From assembly GCA_015146655.1 (NCBI GenBank), contig VKHL01000072.1, forward strand, positions 67,906 through 131,905: 64,000 bases of DNA, given 5' to 3'. Shown piece after piece: positions 31,065 through 43,154 of this stretch. The notes beneath the pieces are model-generated. The model was not told the DNA's origin, did no database searches, and worked only from the letters and a program-made list of their open reading frames with translations. The stretch is from Ochromonas danica (lineage: Eukaryota > Sar > Chrysophyceae > Chromulinales > Chromulinaceae). Numbering within the stretch: position 1 is the stretch's first letter; each line of letters opens with the position of its first letter. The translations under genes and the position numbers were made by a program.

Positions 31065-33034
31065 ATGCGAATTGCTTTATATGTACTATTCTCTATGATA
31101 ATGACATTGGTTGGAAGCTACCTTATTTCTTCTCCCAAGCAGTTGAGTCTTGGTGCGTTGATTAGGAGAGCGCACAGAACTAGTAAAACTGTGACTCGCA
31201 TGGCACCTTTCCTCCACACAGACACCATTTACGCTCTCAGCTCTGGCGGTAATACAAAGTCTGGTGTTGCCGTAGTGAGGATCTCTGGACCTAAGTCTCT
31301 CTATTGTTTAGAGGCTATGAAGTCTCCCAATAAAGACTTCCTTCCTCCCAAGCCTCGTGTTGCTTCCTTGCGATCATTATACTGCCCGCTCTCGAAGGAA
31401 TTGCTGGATAAAGCACTCGTTTTATGGTTCCCTGGACCAAATAGTTTTACTGGAGAGGATGTGTTGGAGCTTCATGTTCATGGGAGTAAGGCAGTGCTAT
31501 CCGGCATTTTCCAGGCATTGGCCTTTCTGGACGACCAGTCGTCTTCTTCACAGCAACAACCCTCTAGTATAAGAGCAGCTGAGCCAGGAGAATTTACTCG
31601 TAGAGCTTTTGAAAATGGTAAGATGGACTTGACAGAGGTTGAGGGTCTGGCAGATTTATTGGCGGCGGATACCTCCGAGCAGAGGAAGCAGGCCTTGCGT
31701 CAGATGGAAGGACATCTACGACGAGCATATGAGAGGTGGAGGTTAGCGTATTATTTCGTTTACATACATTTCAAAAGCTCATCTTGAATTCTGACAGGGA
31801 AACATTGATGAAATGTTTGGCTCACACTGAAGCAGTGATTGATTTTGGCGACGATGACCGTGAGGGAGATATCAACGACTCGGCAATGACCGCTTTGATT
31901 CCTTTAGTAGGAAATCTTCGGCACGAATTGGATAATCACCTTCTTGATGGAAGAAAAGGAGAGATTATTCGAGATGGCCTTCAAGTCGTTCTGTGTGGAC
32001 CTCCCAATGCTGGTTTGTGCAGTAGTTTTAGGTTTTCTATCTTGTTTGCTCATACTTGTCATGATTATTGCAGGCAAATCATCCTTAATGAACTATTTGG
32101 CGCGGAGACCGGCGGCTATTGTATCTCCAATTGCGGGGACTACTCGGTATGCCTTCTACATAACTGCTGTAACGTTGCATTTTTGTTTACCCGTTTCTTG
32201 GTTATCAGAGATGTCGTTGAAGTGCGCATGGATATTGGTGGATACCCTTGTATAGTACGCGATACTGCTGGATTACGTGTGAATAGTTCTGATATTATCG
32301 AGTTGGAGGGCATGCGAAGAGCAAGAGAAGCTTATGACAATGCGCACATTAAAATCTTCGTTGCCGATGCTACCGATAAAAATTCGGTTGAGGTGAGCTT
32401 GAATATATGAGAAAGTTCTGGCAATTTTATTGATGGATTATATGTGATCTATTATGTGCTCAGGAGTCATTGAGCGTTTTCGATGGGCTAATAACAAATG
32501 GAGAAGAACAGGCGAAGGAGGCCAGTCAGTATATGTTTGTGCTGAACAAAGCGGATTTACTCACTTCTAACAGCTCGTCATCAAGCCTTGACATAAGTTC
32601 AAGAATTCAAGGAACAGGGTCGATTATATTACCCACTCTTCTGCAGTACACGATATCATGTACCACCGGACAAGGTCTGGACCAACTGGAAGCTGGCTTA
32701 GAGAAGGCAATTAATTCGTATTTCTCTGTCGCGAGAAGCTCTGGAGCGAGTGATGATTCAAGTGAATCGGTTCTGATAACTCGAGAAAGGCATCGAAGGC
32801 ATGTGAAGAGATGTGCTGAGCACTTGGACAGTTTTCTGCATGGTCGCTTGCCCATGGATGCTGCAGCTGAAGAGATCAGGTGAATACGTATTTCTTTAAC
32901 CTCAAGCCGAATACATTGTTGACCATACGACTGTTTTCAGACTGGCTATGGCTGAATTAGGAAAGGTCACAGGAAGAGTGGACGTTGAGGAGCTTTTAGA
33001 TATCATCTTCAGAGATTTCTGCATAGGCAAATAG
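31065..33034 (+). CDS. mnmE: tRNA modification GTPase MnmE (mitochondrial, MSS1/GTPBP3)
   Basis: With its partner MnmG this GTPase builds the wobble-uridine modification of organelle tRNAs. Six exons: 31065-31741, 31798-32012, 32074-32146, 32209-32392, 32464-32879 and 32941-33034, all in consistent phase, give 552 residues. Signatures: [12 protein letters not shown]...[10 protein letters not shown] (N-terminal folate-binding domain), [26 protein letters not shown]-loop GPPNAGKSS (split by intron 2), IAGTTR, DTAGLR, NKADLL, and the invariant C-terminal FCIGK with its catalytic Cys. About 45 residues precede the conserved start at [13 protein letters not shown] and are hydrophobic and basic, fitting an organelle leader. 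Mitochondrial location is inferred. Confidence 0.94.
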
Positions 33035-33602
33035 TTGCAACTCATACTGTTAGCATGAATGCTCTTTTTAGATGGTTGTAATGTTAGTGTTGTGACTAAT
33101 AGAACTTTGTTCCAGTCACAGACTTTTTGGTGATTGTTTTGATCAAACTAAGAACCCGAACAGATCTTCTAACAGAATGAGTAGACTAGTGAGTCAGAAT
33201 GAGTAGCGAGAGAGGAAGAGCTCCAAAGATCTTTTGCATGAGACATTTTGGAGAGTCTCCTATTCTTTTTAAGAATTTCATTAATATTTCAAATTAGCAA
33301 AACTCTTCAAAGTATCTCAAACAAAAGAACTCCTTCCTTCTTTGGAGTCATTGATCATTGAACATCAAAGTCTCTTTCTCTCTTCCTCTATGATCATACG
33401 GGCATGGTGATCATCCCCTCTCACCACTACAGTACAGCACCCTCACAGTTGACTAATCCCTCTTCCTTCCTTTCTTTCGTATCTTTTTCCCTACCCTACG
33501 CAAGGTAATAACATTGTCATTCTCTGTCCTCTCTCACCATTATTCAACCATTAGCCAGATCAACTTCCAGACTTTCTTTCTCTGGCAAAGGCTTGGGTCA
33601 GT
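33035..33602. other. Intergenic; promoter region
   Basis: Pyrimidine-rich (many CTCTTTC and TTCCTTCC words at 33350-33500) before the next start. No gene. Confidence 0.4.
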
Positions 33603-35754
33603 ATGCCTAATGATCTATCTAAAGTCAGTGAGAATTGGCTCTTTATTGAGCTCTCACGTTTCTTATTCAAGAAAATCAATCAAGATGTCGAGAAGGCTCT
33701 GATTGACTTTTGTCGGGAAAAGCAACTCATCACGATAGATCACCACCAGCTACATAATATACATATCTTATGCAAATCACTCGCTCAAGTCGCTGTTAAT
33801 CAATTGAAAACGAACGAATGGCTACTCACACTCATCTCCCAATCCTCTGGTGGGTCGCGAAATCAAGAAGAAGATGATGGTCAACAACCAGAAGAAAGCC
33901 TTCCTTCGCAGTCACAGAAAAGCGAGGATGTTGATGAAAATATTCAACATGATGATACCAATAATTCTTCATCTCTTTATGAAATTCCCACTGCAGAGCA
34001 AGAGGTTAGTGGTTCTCATGAAGAGAAAGACCAAACATCATACTCTACACGCTTCTTCGCCGTTTTGAGTAATTTGACTTTATCCATATGTCCAAGTCAT
34101 CCTTTGGACCTATTGATTGATAATTGTGCTGAGTTAAACGAAGAGGAGAAGCCTTTATTCAGGAAGTGGTTGAGGGAAATTGTAGAATCTCGATTACCTC
34201 TGGCAATGGATCAAAAACTAATATTGGATACTTTCCACAAGGCTATGCGATTACAGAATGAAAATAAAGCTCCTAGTCACTCCAAAGTGGAATCAGAAAA
34301 AGTGTTCACCAAGCCGCTTGAGCAGAAAGAAACAAAACGGCCAGTGGGTCGACCAAGAAGCAGTTCCTCCCAACCGAAGAAGAAGCTGACGATACGACAG
34401 CGCCAAAAGCTGGACGATGAGAAGTGGATGGCTCATCTAGAGCAGCTTATAGCATGGGAAAGTACTCATGGATCTTTAAATGTTCCCCGACAAGCTGTTG
34501 TTGAAGCAGATGGGATTTCGTATTCGTTGGGTGAGTGGCTTGAAGGACAGAGAATACTAATGGATCAATACTACAAAAAAGACACTGAGAGGTATGAGAT
34601 ACTGAGCAACTTGGCCGAGCGAGGTCTGTGGACATCAGCGGAGACACCGAATGTGACAGATAGTCGACCAGATGCCCCAGCACCTGCTCCATCGATCCCA
34701 CCAGAAGATCAGGAAGAGGAGCCTGTTCTCGATTATGATACTAGTTCGCATCATACTTTGCTCGAAAACATAGATATATCGGCGACATCGCGCCTTTCTA
34801 TCATTCAACCATGCGCCCTTCAACCAAGATTGTCTTCTTCGAACAGTAAGGTTGCACAGAAGCGACACGGTCCTTCTGCTCGAGACATGACAAAGAGCAG
34901 CAGTTCTGATTCTCCTCCACCGAAGATATCGAAACTAAATACAAGTGCAGCTCAGTTGAGTATTTCTTCATTGTTGTCGCCTATTCTGGTGAATACTTCC
35001 ATTGCCCAAAAGGAGATGGACAGCAATCCCAAAAGACGGATAATCTATCAGCTGCCTATAAAATCAAATCAGTCTGACCATTTCGCCAGTGATTCAGGCT
35101 CAGATTCTGACTATGAGCCAACTTCTGTCCAGAAGAAACAGCAAATGTCGTTGGCGAGTTTGGCAGCGGGAGTTAAGGAGCCGTCCAAGCCAATGATTTC
35201 CAGGCAATTGCGAAAATCTCAAGGTTCGTTTCAAACGGAGTCGTCCGATGAAGATAATAACAACCCGGACAGTCACCCAGCATCGGATGAGAAGGGCATT
35301 CGCATGCCTCGTCCCTGCGCGAAGATTTTAAAAGGACCCAACTCTCAGACGGAAAAGAATGGCTTCGTTTTGAAGAGTGGGCAACACATACTCTTTAGAA
35401 GATCTTCGGGGAATGGCCAGAAGTCGATCAGCATTGGTATGGTGGCTAACGGGGAAACAACGAATGACAGGAAAGAATGCGAAGTCCATTGGGTGAAGTC
35501 TTCGCTTCCAAATTCTTTCTGGACTTCAAGCTTTACTTTGCATTCCGAAAGCAAGCTGACTGTTGATTATGCAGACATTTTGGCGACATCCATTGAGCTT
35601 CAACATGGTAGGATGATACTCATTTTTATTATTCATGCATGTATCTACATCTTATCAAGTTATGATATGTTGCATGTATATAGGGAGATTGACCGCGAAC
35701 AGTCGGGATTGTATTGACGATTGGCTGACATCCCTTTCCTTGCCCTTTTCTTGA
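33603..35754 (+). CDS. Helicase-associated-domain protein with AT-hook, no helicase core
   Basis: Exon 33603-35607 joins 35684-35754 in phase 1 (intron with GTAGGA and TATATAG). The result is 691 residues ending RDCIDDWLTSLSLPFS; without splicing the frame would end at 35717. Residues about 245-250 read RPVGRPR, an AT-hook-like patch followed by basic residues. Then WMAHLEQLIAWESTHGSLNVPRQ...YSLGEWLEGQR...LAERGLW has the Trp/His/Gly spacing of the helicase-associated (HA) domain common in heterokont genomes. Long Ser-rich acidic regions surround it. A nuclear DNA-binding role is inferred. The N-terminal 60 residues look like a helical oligomerisation segment. Confidence 0.65.
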
Positions 35755-35816
35755 GGAGTTGCATTCATTATATGAAAACTCTTATTAGCTTGGATGATCT
35801 TTGATGTTAATCTGCT

Positions 35817-36171
35817 TCATTTCCTCGTCTTTGACCGCAACTCTTGGGCTGCTTTCTTCTGTTCTGCATAGGTCTTGCGGGGGTTTTGCTCTGTGATCAT
35901 GAGGTAGCAACGATGTTGAACTTTCAAAACGGAGCACGGGAAGAATGTAGCTCTTACCTTGCACAGGAGCTTTCTTCTTGGTGGCTTGTGTTTGATTTGG
36001 CTTGTTCAACTTCTTAGAGGCTTTGCTGATAATGTCCGCCATTCTGTTGGCAATCTTAGTTGTGGAGGAGACTTCTTCATCCTCATTCTGTCCTCCTACC
36101 TGCAAAATCAGATGAGTAAGAAGCAAGGCAACTATCGTCGCCATTAAAAATAAAGTCGACCCTGCAATCAT
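35817..36171 (-). CDS. Small single-pass membrane protein, basic tail
   Basis: Exons 36171-35958 and 35890-35817 join in phase 1 to give 95 residues. Residues 4-24 form one hydrophobic helix. An acidic patch, a Lys-rich region and a helical end NPRKTYAEQKKAAQELRSKTRK follow. Splicing replaces the longer unspliced tail. No family recognised; the layout (N-terminal anchor, charged cytosolic coil) suits an ER tail-type accessory protein. Promoters of this gene and of the gene at 36310 are divergent and only about 140 bp apart. Confidence 0.5.
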
Positions 36172-36309
36172 CTTTTCACTGCTTGATTAAAGATGGAAAA
36201 CAAAATGGACAGGAACAACAAACAGTTTCAAGCTTCACCGTACCCACGCACCACAACAATAGATGACAAACGAACCCCCACTCATAAACCATTCAATAAG
36301 ACGATCTAG

Positions 36310-36807
36310 ATGGCCAAGAAAAATAAAGGAAAGCCTTCTTCTGCCACTAAGTCCACTGTTATCAAATGTGGCAAATATCGTCGAGATGAGGCACTTGCCA
36401 AGAAAGAATCCTCAGCTTCATCATCATCGCACAATCAGCAGGCCAAATCTGCCAAGCCACGCACCGCAGAGGTATACGATCGTGAGTTACTGGCACTGGC
36501 TGAGCGACAGATGGGCAAAATGAAAGTACCAATGGGTCGAAAACCTCCAAAACCAATCACCATTGCCCCACCCACTCTCATTCTCCCTGCCCCCGCCGCT
36601 CAGACCAACTCCGCCTTCAATGTCATCGACCAATGGCTCGGAGAAGAGTCGAATACGGCGTCAACACAAATCCAGCAACCATCTAGTAAGAGTACAAAGC
36701 AGTCAGCTGCTGGGAATCGATTCGATGGTCTGTCTGATTCTGAGGAAGAGAAAGAAGTAAAGCCAGCATTCACCATCCAACCTGCTACCTTTGTCTGGCA
36801 GCGTTGA
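36310..36807 (+). CDS. Small basic protein, unknown
   Basis: 165 residues, starting MAKKNKGK. It is Lys/Ser-rich, has a helical segment AEVYDRELLALAERQMGKMKVPMGRKPPKP, a Pro-rich linker, and ends with NRFDGLSDSEEEKE and a short hydrophobic tail. The Phe-Asp-Gly-Leu-Ser-Asp-Ser-acidic patch resembles casein-kinase-2 sites in nucleolar or chromatin proteins, which is only suggestive. Intronless. No homologue recognised. Confidence 0.5.
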   Translation: MAKKNKGKPSSATKSTVIKCGKYRRDEALAKKESSASSSSHNQQAKSAKPRTAEVYDRELLALAERQMGKMKVPMGRKPPKPITIAPPTLILPAPAAQTNSAFNVIDQWLGEESNTASTQIQQPSSKSTKQSAAGNRFDGLSDSEEEKEVKPAFTIQPATFVWQR

Positions 36808-37758
36808 TCTTTGGTCTGAGATTCGGACTAGAGGATAGAATAAGATCTTATTGTATATATAATAGTTTGTTTGTCATTGTGGTTGACACCATTGCTTTGT
36901 TGTTACATTTTTGTGGTTAACATTAAGATTTGACTTCTTTAGATTTTCGAAAAGCTCTTCAAATGTTGATCATTACGCTTTTGATTATCTGAACATATGA
37001 TGACTGTATTATGGTTTCCAATCCGTGTTAAGTCTTGGTAGATTTCAGGTGGGGTGTTATCTTTGTTTTCAAGTTATCCTCTTATTTGTTGTTAATGGTC
37101 TGCCTACTACTGTTCCTATTTGATATTCTTGTACATGCTGGAGAGAAAGGTGCCTTAAATTTAGGCTATTTCAGTGATTTTATCGATGGATAGCTACATG
37201 GAACATGCTGAATTGAATCCATTGGAAGTCTCTGGAATTCCAGATTTGATTAATCTTCGTATCTTGTCGAATGTGGTATATTTTGTGGGTCTTGCCATCG
37301 CCCAAGAAGACAGTAGAGCTATCATAAGTATTACAAGTCGTGCTGAGAATTATCTGTAGCGTATTCGATGGATTAAAGCCAATCGTGAAGTGATTAGTGC
37401 CAAAATTCAGGCTTGTTTAGATGCTAAAGTCACTAAAGCTCAACTAATTTTTGATCAGCATGGAGCTCATTAGCTGTTTTATACACTCATAATAGCTCTA
37501 GACAACAAAACCTAGCTATTACGGATAGCGAGGTTGGTTGTCCTTAATAGCGTTGAATACTATACGTATACAATATCGAGCTATTTCATATAGCAAGCTA
37601 GCTATTTCATATTTCATTTAGGAAATTGCTAAATGGGGAAGCATGCTGGAACATATTATCATAGTCTACATAGGCATCCTGTATTTACAGATTACTACAC
37701 GATAGTATGAGGATCTGCGACAAGAATGAAAGTATGTCGTTTATCATCATAAAGTATC
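36808..37758. other. Intergenic with a coding-like remnant
   Basis: About 37174-37472 (plus) reads protein-like sequence (NPLEVSGIPDLINLRILSNV, later KANREVISAKIQACLDAK) that does not form one intact frame. Family unknown. Around 37495-37610 the word TAGCTATT or AGCTATTTCATAT is repeated several times. Confidence 0.35.
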
Positions 37759-39529
37759 TCATAGATCGCTGTTGTTGTGGTTAGAAGCCTTTTGCTTAAA
37801 ACTACTATCTTCCTCCTCCACCAGCTCCACTATTGTCTTCTTATCAACATCATCGCTTGTTTGAACGATTGCCATCTTTCTCACTTGTTCATTTACTTGT
37901 CGTTTGGACCATCCACTACTCAACAAATTCCACGCATGCTTCATATAAATCGATATCTCTGATCGTGCCACAACCAATGATGTCAAAATACAGGCACCCC
38001 GGAAAATCACTGTGAAGTACAATGCCATCCAAGCTCCCGCGGCACACTCCAAAAATGTCAAAGAGAAAGCAAGCATAGAATAGAGGCAACAGGATTAACA
38101 AAGGTCCAGATGCTTCTTTCATGCCATGATGTACCCAATTCAACCACTTTCTCTTTCATCTTGCCTTTCATCTTTTGCCCATTGACCTATTTCCTCACAA
38201 GAATCATCATTCTTCATTTCATTATTACTACTATGACTATTATCACTGTTGTCATGGTTATCATATCTTGTCATGGTTTCTCTTCTGGAAAAAGTGAAAA
38301 TGGCGTAGTATTCAATGGAACACAACCATCCAATCTGAGTTAACGCCATATTGCTCAAGATACTGAAGCAGATCAAGAAAGCAAGATAAGTTAACACAGA
38401 ACCATAAGTCAGTAACCACATCCTATCGTCATAGACAAACGAATAATATAATCTCCAGAAGAGAAAACTACATTCATATCTGAATTCTCTTCATCTTCTC
38501 TTCTCCATAAAGGAGGTAACAGATAGACTTCAACCCAAATTTCTGACACTGCATTTCCTCTTTCCTCTCCTTCCTACTATCTCCAAAAAGAACAACTACA
38601 ACAACCAACAAAGGATAAAGTACTCCAATCAATACGTACTTATAAGCAAATAATCAATATAAGCATAATCAACCAACATGGCTGAACTACATTGACAAAG
38701 GAATAGCTGAATGGTGGAGCAAAGTCAATTGAACGAGTTGTTGGCGCTTCCAACATACAACCAACATTATCAAACCGAGTACATTGTTCAAAAGTATAAG
38801 AAGCAGAGATTTCAGCAGGAGATGCAAAAATATAATAGAAGCAATCAGAGATAGAATAACACCAAACTACTCATAAAATGAACATTACTCTCATCTAATC
38901 CTGTTTTAGAATAGAGATGTTGTAAAGGTTGTAGATAGTGTACAATAGCAAATTGAACAACCATACTCCAGAATACTTTAAAGAATGATAAAGCTACAGA
39001 CAGCATAATTGCACTCCACCTTTGAACTTGAAGATAGACATAGACATAAGATCCATTAACCAACAACACAATGAAGATATTGAAAATAGCAACAGCAGTC
39101 TTCATTAGCAGGATCACTTCTCCAATATAGCTTCTTCCTTTTCATCAACTCTTCTTCGCTCAACTGTTGGGTGGGTATGGCGGATGAAGTAAGAGGGAGA
39201 CGAACTGGGCAACAAGAAGAAGAGCTGTCACTGGTTAGGGTTAGGTTAGGCCTAAAGTAGAAAAGTTGCCAATCTCTACAGGTAAAGTTCCTATCAAGTT
39301 CATACATTCTATATTCAAATGAACAATTTCTTGCCAACGAGAAGTTTCTGTACATCTTTCATCACATCAAATACCTTGCCAATTCTCATTACATGAATTG
39401 GGATGTGCTTCCGTGAATTTCCATGGCTGGCCATATAAAAACTCCTATTGATCAGGCTACATTATAAATACTATAGAGTACATCAATATCTCCTTGGAAT
39501 GGAGGATAGATAGGCATTGTTTGGTTCAT
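37759..39529 (-). CDS. Multi-exon LRR / polytopic transmembrane protein
   Basis: No single frame covers it, but consecutive minus-strand exons fit one protein. The N-terminal cap MPIYPPFQGDIDVLYSIYN and PWKFTEAHPNSCNENWQG (donor at 39375) leads to an LRR, IVHLNIECMNLIGTLPVEIGNFSTL. Membrane segments follow from GRSYIGEVILLMKTAVAIFN to about 38890, then an extracellular-type Cys-containing stretch CFYYIFASPAEISASYTFEQC...FAPPFSYSFVN (about 38690-38860). More helices lie near 38290-38420, and a final exon ends at 37759 with helices and a charged tail (VELVEEEDSS...). Exact joins between 38140 and 39270 are unresolved. It appears to be a surface receptor-like protein, related to the fragment at 18668. 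Function unknown; one or more segments could be decayed. Confidence 0.45.
39233..39252. repeat. Short telomere-like tract TTAGGGTTAGGTTAGG
   Basis: Interstitial TTAGGG/TTAGG-type tract, just after the LRR exon on the minus strand. Only about three units. Confidence 0.5.
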
Positions 39530-40179
39530 GGATAACACCATTATTGAATGATAAGATTTCCATTCGGATTTGTTCGGAATTCAGATGGAAATAAAATCCA
39601 AAGCAATCTGCCAATCGTTTCAGCAATCTCTGTCAAGAGTGCCACTACATACTCGGAGTATCAACCAAATCATCATCGAACAAGATCTCTCTTTGAATGC
39701 ACAAGCTAATCTGGGAGTTGATGTGCACGATGCCGGCAAGGAGGGTTTACTTTTGTTAACTACTGTATTGGCGTGGTTGGCTTACTCTTTTACAGTAAAG
39801 AGTTGCAGCGTACGATGTTTTAATTGGCATGCTGACAGCGATCAAGACTAATATATATCATGACGACGAGCTGCTTTTGACAATATCTGCAAGTTGGAAC
39901 TCTGGTGGGTTTGATTGCTATTGATGAGTTGTCTCTGCCGGTGCACATTGAAGCTAAACGACATATTAAACGCGTTTTACTGGTTCGAAAACCCCGAAAC
40001 ACGAAAAGCCGGCACGCAAAGAGCGGGAGAAGCGCATCTGCTGTCATCATCGGACAAAGCCAAGTTGAGCTTGTTAGCCTTGTTGCTTTGCAAAAAGAAA
40101 TCCTCTCCTTCGTCTATTTTATTCCTCGTTGATTGCATCTTACTTTATTCTAATACCAAGAAGATTATAGGGTAATAGG
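39530..40179. other. Intergenic with a dispersed CGAAAA/ACGCG element
   Basis: At 39969-40016 the sequence AACGCGTTTTA, then GAAAACCCCGAAACACGAAA, then AGCCGGCACG resembles the right arm of the inverted repeat at 26997-27040. No gene recognised. Confidence 0.5.
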
Positions 40180-41103
40180 ATGATAATATGGTGGAGACAG
40201 ACTATTATTATTATTCTTTTTTATTGTTTCTTCCTTTGTTATCCTTGGATAAATGCATTTCAACATCCACAATTACCTCATATATTTAGAAGACATTATT
40301 CTCTTCAACATTACTCTCATGTTCATAATGAGATTTCTGTTGGAAGAAAAGTTGAACAGGAAAGTGGCAGTGGACTGACCTGTCCACGTCCTAATGATGT
40401 CATGCAACCACCACCTGTTACCATTCGTATTGCACATTTCCATGACCTATCTACTATTCTAAACTTACGCATGAATGTCTTTTATCCTTCGGTAAGGTAA
40501 TCTATTCGTTCTATTGCATGGGATTGTTTGTCTAATTACTGTACTTGATCACATTATGCTGGTGATGAATACTAGTTGCTCACTGATACTTTCTTCCAAA
40601 GACAACTTATCGATAAACTAAGGAAACGATTTGAGCATGGTTCACTGTTTCTATTGGCTTTACGTAATGAGTATACTAGTCAAATGAGTGGAGCTAGTCT
40701 TTATCTGAAGGGAAGTCTGTTGGGTACAGTTGAGTTAAGTGATTTTGACTTCTTCAATACAACAATGCAAAATGTTGGATCAAATAGAAAACTTTATATT
40801 GCTGATTTGGCAGTTCGTGAAGATGCACGAAGATTGGGTATCGCAACCAGCTTGTTGCAAACAATTGAGCAGATTGCGAACTACCAGAACTTTGACCAGC
40901 TCTTTTTACATGTAGAATCACAAAATTATCCAGCAAAAAACCTCTATTTGAGGAATGGTTATGACTACTATCCTATATCGGAGAATGTTGCATATTTTAC
41001 AGAGTCACATCTTCATCGCAGTGCAGATCAATTCTGTATGTTGTACAAGGATCTGCCTGCTTTAGAACCACCTTCTGGCAGTCTCTTCCTACCTTCTGGA
41101 TAA
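40180..41103 (+). CDS. GNAT N-acetyltransferase with possible plastid-type leader
   Basis: Exons 40180-40491 and 40576-41103 join in phase 0 to give 279 residues. The GNAT core has LYIADLAVREDARRLGIATSLLQTIE (acetyl-CoA loop R-R-L-G-I-A) and LHVESQNYPAKNLYLRNGYDYY. The N-terminus is a strong hydrophobic signal (residues 6-22) followed by YPWINAFQHPQLPHIFRRHYS. The Ala-Phe pair at the predicted cleavage point and the following Ser/His/Arg-rich stretch resemble the ASAFAP-type bipartite targeting of heterokont plastids. Simple secretion is the alternative. Substrate unknown; plastid GNATs often acetylate protein N-termini or lysines. Confidence 0.75.
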
Positions 41104-41375
41104 TAACAAAGCAATGTCTGTCTCGCTTCTTTTTCTTGTGTATCCTAAGTGCTATATATATATTTTGTGTATGTACTTTCATGACTGTAAACAAACCTAT
41201 TCGTTGCAACTAACTACCGGACAGTTAAAGAACACATTTCGTATAGAATGCTAGATATAGATTTAGAACTAGTTCTTAACCATTTCTCGAGATATCAACA
41301 AGCTACAATTCTACTGCACCTCACTAACCGAGAAAAGTCCAGCGAGTGACAACTTTGTTCTGCAAGGAAGCGTGC

Positions 41376-42441
41376 CTACTTGTTATGATGGAAAGTCATA
41401 TGATTGCCCTGGTAACGATCGCCAAAGCTTGCTTGAGGGTGGAAGATCTCTTCAATCTCAGCTTTCTCCTCTTCAGAGATAGGAATAACCCGAGCTGCAT
41501 AGTTCTGGTCAAAATGGTGTACGCTTGTCGTGCCAGGAATAGGAACTACAAAGGAACCTTGAGCATGCAACCAAGCCAGAGCCAATTGTCCCACAGTGAT
41601 ACCTTTGCGATCAGCTAAAGCTTTGACACGTTCAACCAACTCCAAATTCTTTTCAAAGTTTCCTTCTCCAAATTTGGGAGCATGTAAGCGAAAATCGGTG
41701 GGATCTAAAGTGGGATCATCACGACCTTTAATAGAGCCTGTTAGAAAGCCTCTGCCAAGAGGAGAATATGCCACAATTTTGATGCCAAGTTCTTTGCAAG
41801 TTGGAACGATATCTTCTTCAATATCTCGAGCCCACAAACTCCATTCTTGCTCGATGCAAGCAATTGGATGAATAGCATAAGCACGGCGAATCGTGCTAGC
41901 ACTCGCTTCAGACAAACCAATATTCTTCGCCTTTCCTTCCAAAACTAACTGCTTCATGGCTTCCACGCTTTCTTCAATAGGATTGTTAGGTGGGACTCTG
42001 CATAAGACAATAACGTCCAGGTAATCTGTGCCCAGCTGCTCAAGTGCATAATCCACATCCTTACGAAGACCTTCAGCATCACCACGCATAACGAAGCTCG
42101 TTCCAGTTTTCTCTACCGGACATCTGAAATGACAAGTGTTTAAGAGAGGTCGATGATTGTAACAAGTAGCAAAGGGTGTACCTTGTGTCCATGCCAATCT
42201 TCACCATGAGCTTGTAACTCGATCTTTCTACCCCTTCAAAGCAATACTTTAGAAGGCGTAAGTTAGCCCCAAAGCCCACTTCATTCAATTCACCATAGAA
42301 AGTGGCCGTGTTAAACAAGGTTACACCACTTTCCAAAGCATGGTGGATGACTGCGCGAGCTTGATCAGGAGTTGTTTTCTTGGCACTGGAATAGAAGGCA
42401 CTAAAGCCCATGCAACCAAAACCTTGTTCTACACTGTTCAT
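41376..42441 (-). CDS. Aldo-keto reductase family protein with altered active site
   Basis: Exons 42441-42182 and 42123-41376 join in phase 2 and encode 335 residues of the AKR barrel. Matches: GFGCMGFSAFY, LFNTATFYG, LGTDYLDVIVL, KNIGLSEASASTIRRAY, YSPLGRGFLTG and VVPIPGTTSVHHFDQN (NADPH binding). The closest style is the plant IN2-2 / pyridoxal-reductase-like group. Of the Asp-Tyr-Lys-His tetrad, Tyr49 and Lys81 are present, but the Asp of the DTAxxYG motif is Asn44 and the His of the QHR motif is Cys128 (VLCRV). The fold and cofactor site look sound; normal aldehyde reduction may be impaired or changed. Confidence 0.85.
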
Positions 42442-43154
42442 TTTGATAGAGGAAGAGACACCTACAACAAAGGTAATATGATTATGAATATAATAAGGGC
42501 AAAAAGGTTATTCCATCAAAATCGATCCACGGGGATTCGTTCGGATGTGCTTTCCAGTGTGGTGGTGTTGATTGAAAAGTCGAGAAATGGAGGTAAAATT
42601 CCTAATTTATGACTTTTGGGGATTGGCTGATGATTGCGATCATTGTATAGGATCTTTATGATGGTTATTTCATTAGTGTATGGAAAGTCGGCTATACCGA
42701 CGACTTTGTCGACTTGCTTGCTATACTCTGCATAGGTTCTTTTCCTCTTCATCTGAACTGTTATACTAGTAGATAAGTCATTAATAATTAGTGATTAGTA
42801 ATCTTATTACCTTTGTCATTCTCAATAGATAGTTATTATATTTGCTGAGTAGATAATAACTAACTAACTAACTAACTAATCAACCATTATTCTCTTTGGC
42901 TGACTGGGAAATGCATGCAAAGTTGAAGTGGTGTGCTTCTCTGTCTCTCTTCCATATTTTGGTCATGCCTGCCTGTGCTGTGTGTGTGTGTGTGTGCGCT
43001 GGCTGCACTGAGAAGGAGAGAGAGAGAAGACCCTCCCTCTGCTTCTGCTTCTTCTTCTTCTTTCCTTTCTTGGGTCTTCTTCCACTTGTCAACATTCATC
43101 TACTCACCATCTCATACAAGCTGTACTGTACCATCTCATTGAAATAGGAACAGC
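42442..43154. other. Intergenic; promoter of the WD40 gene, TG microsatellite
   Basis: A (TG)n tract lies at about 42979-42998, with AACTAACTAACTAACTAA at 42861-42880. A 78-codon minus frame (42516-42752, MKRKRTYAEYSKQVDKVV) is open but unsupported. Confidence 0.4.
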
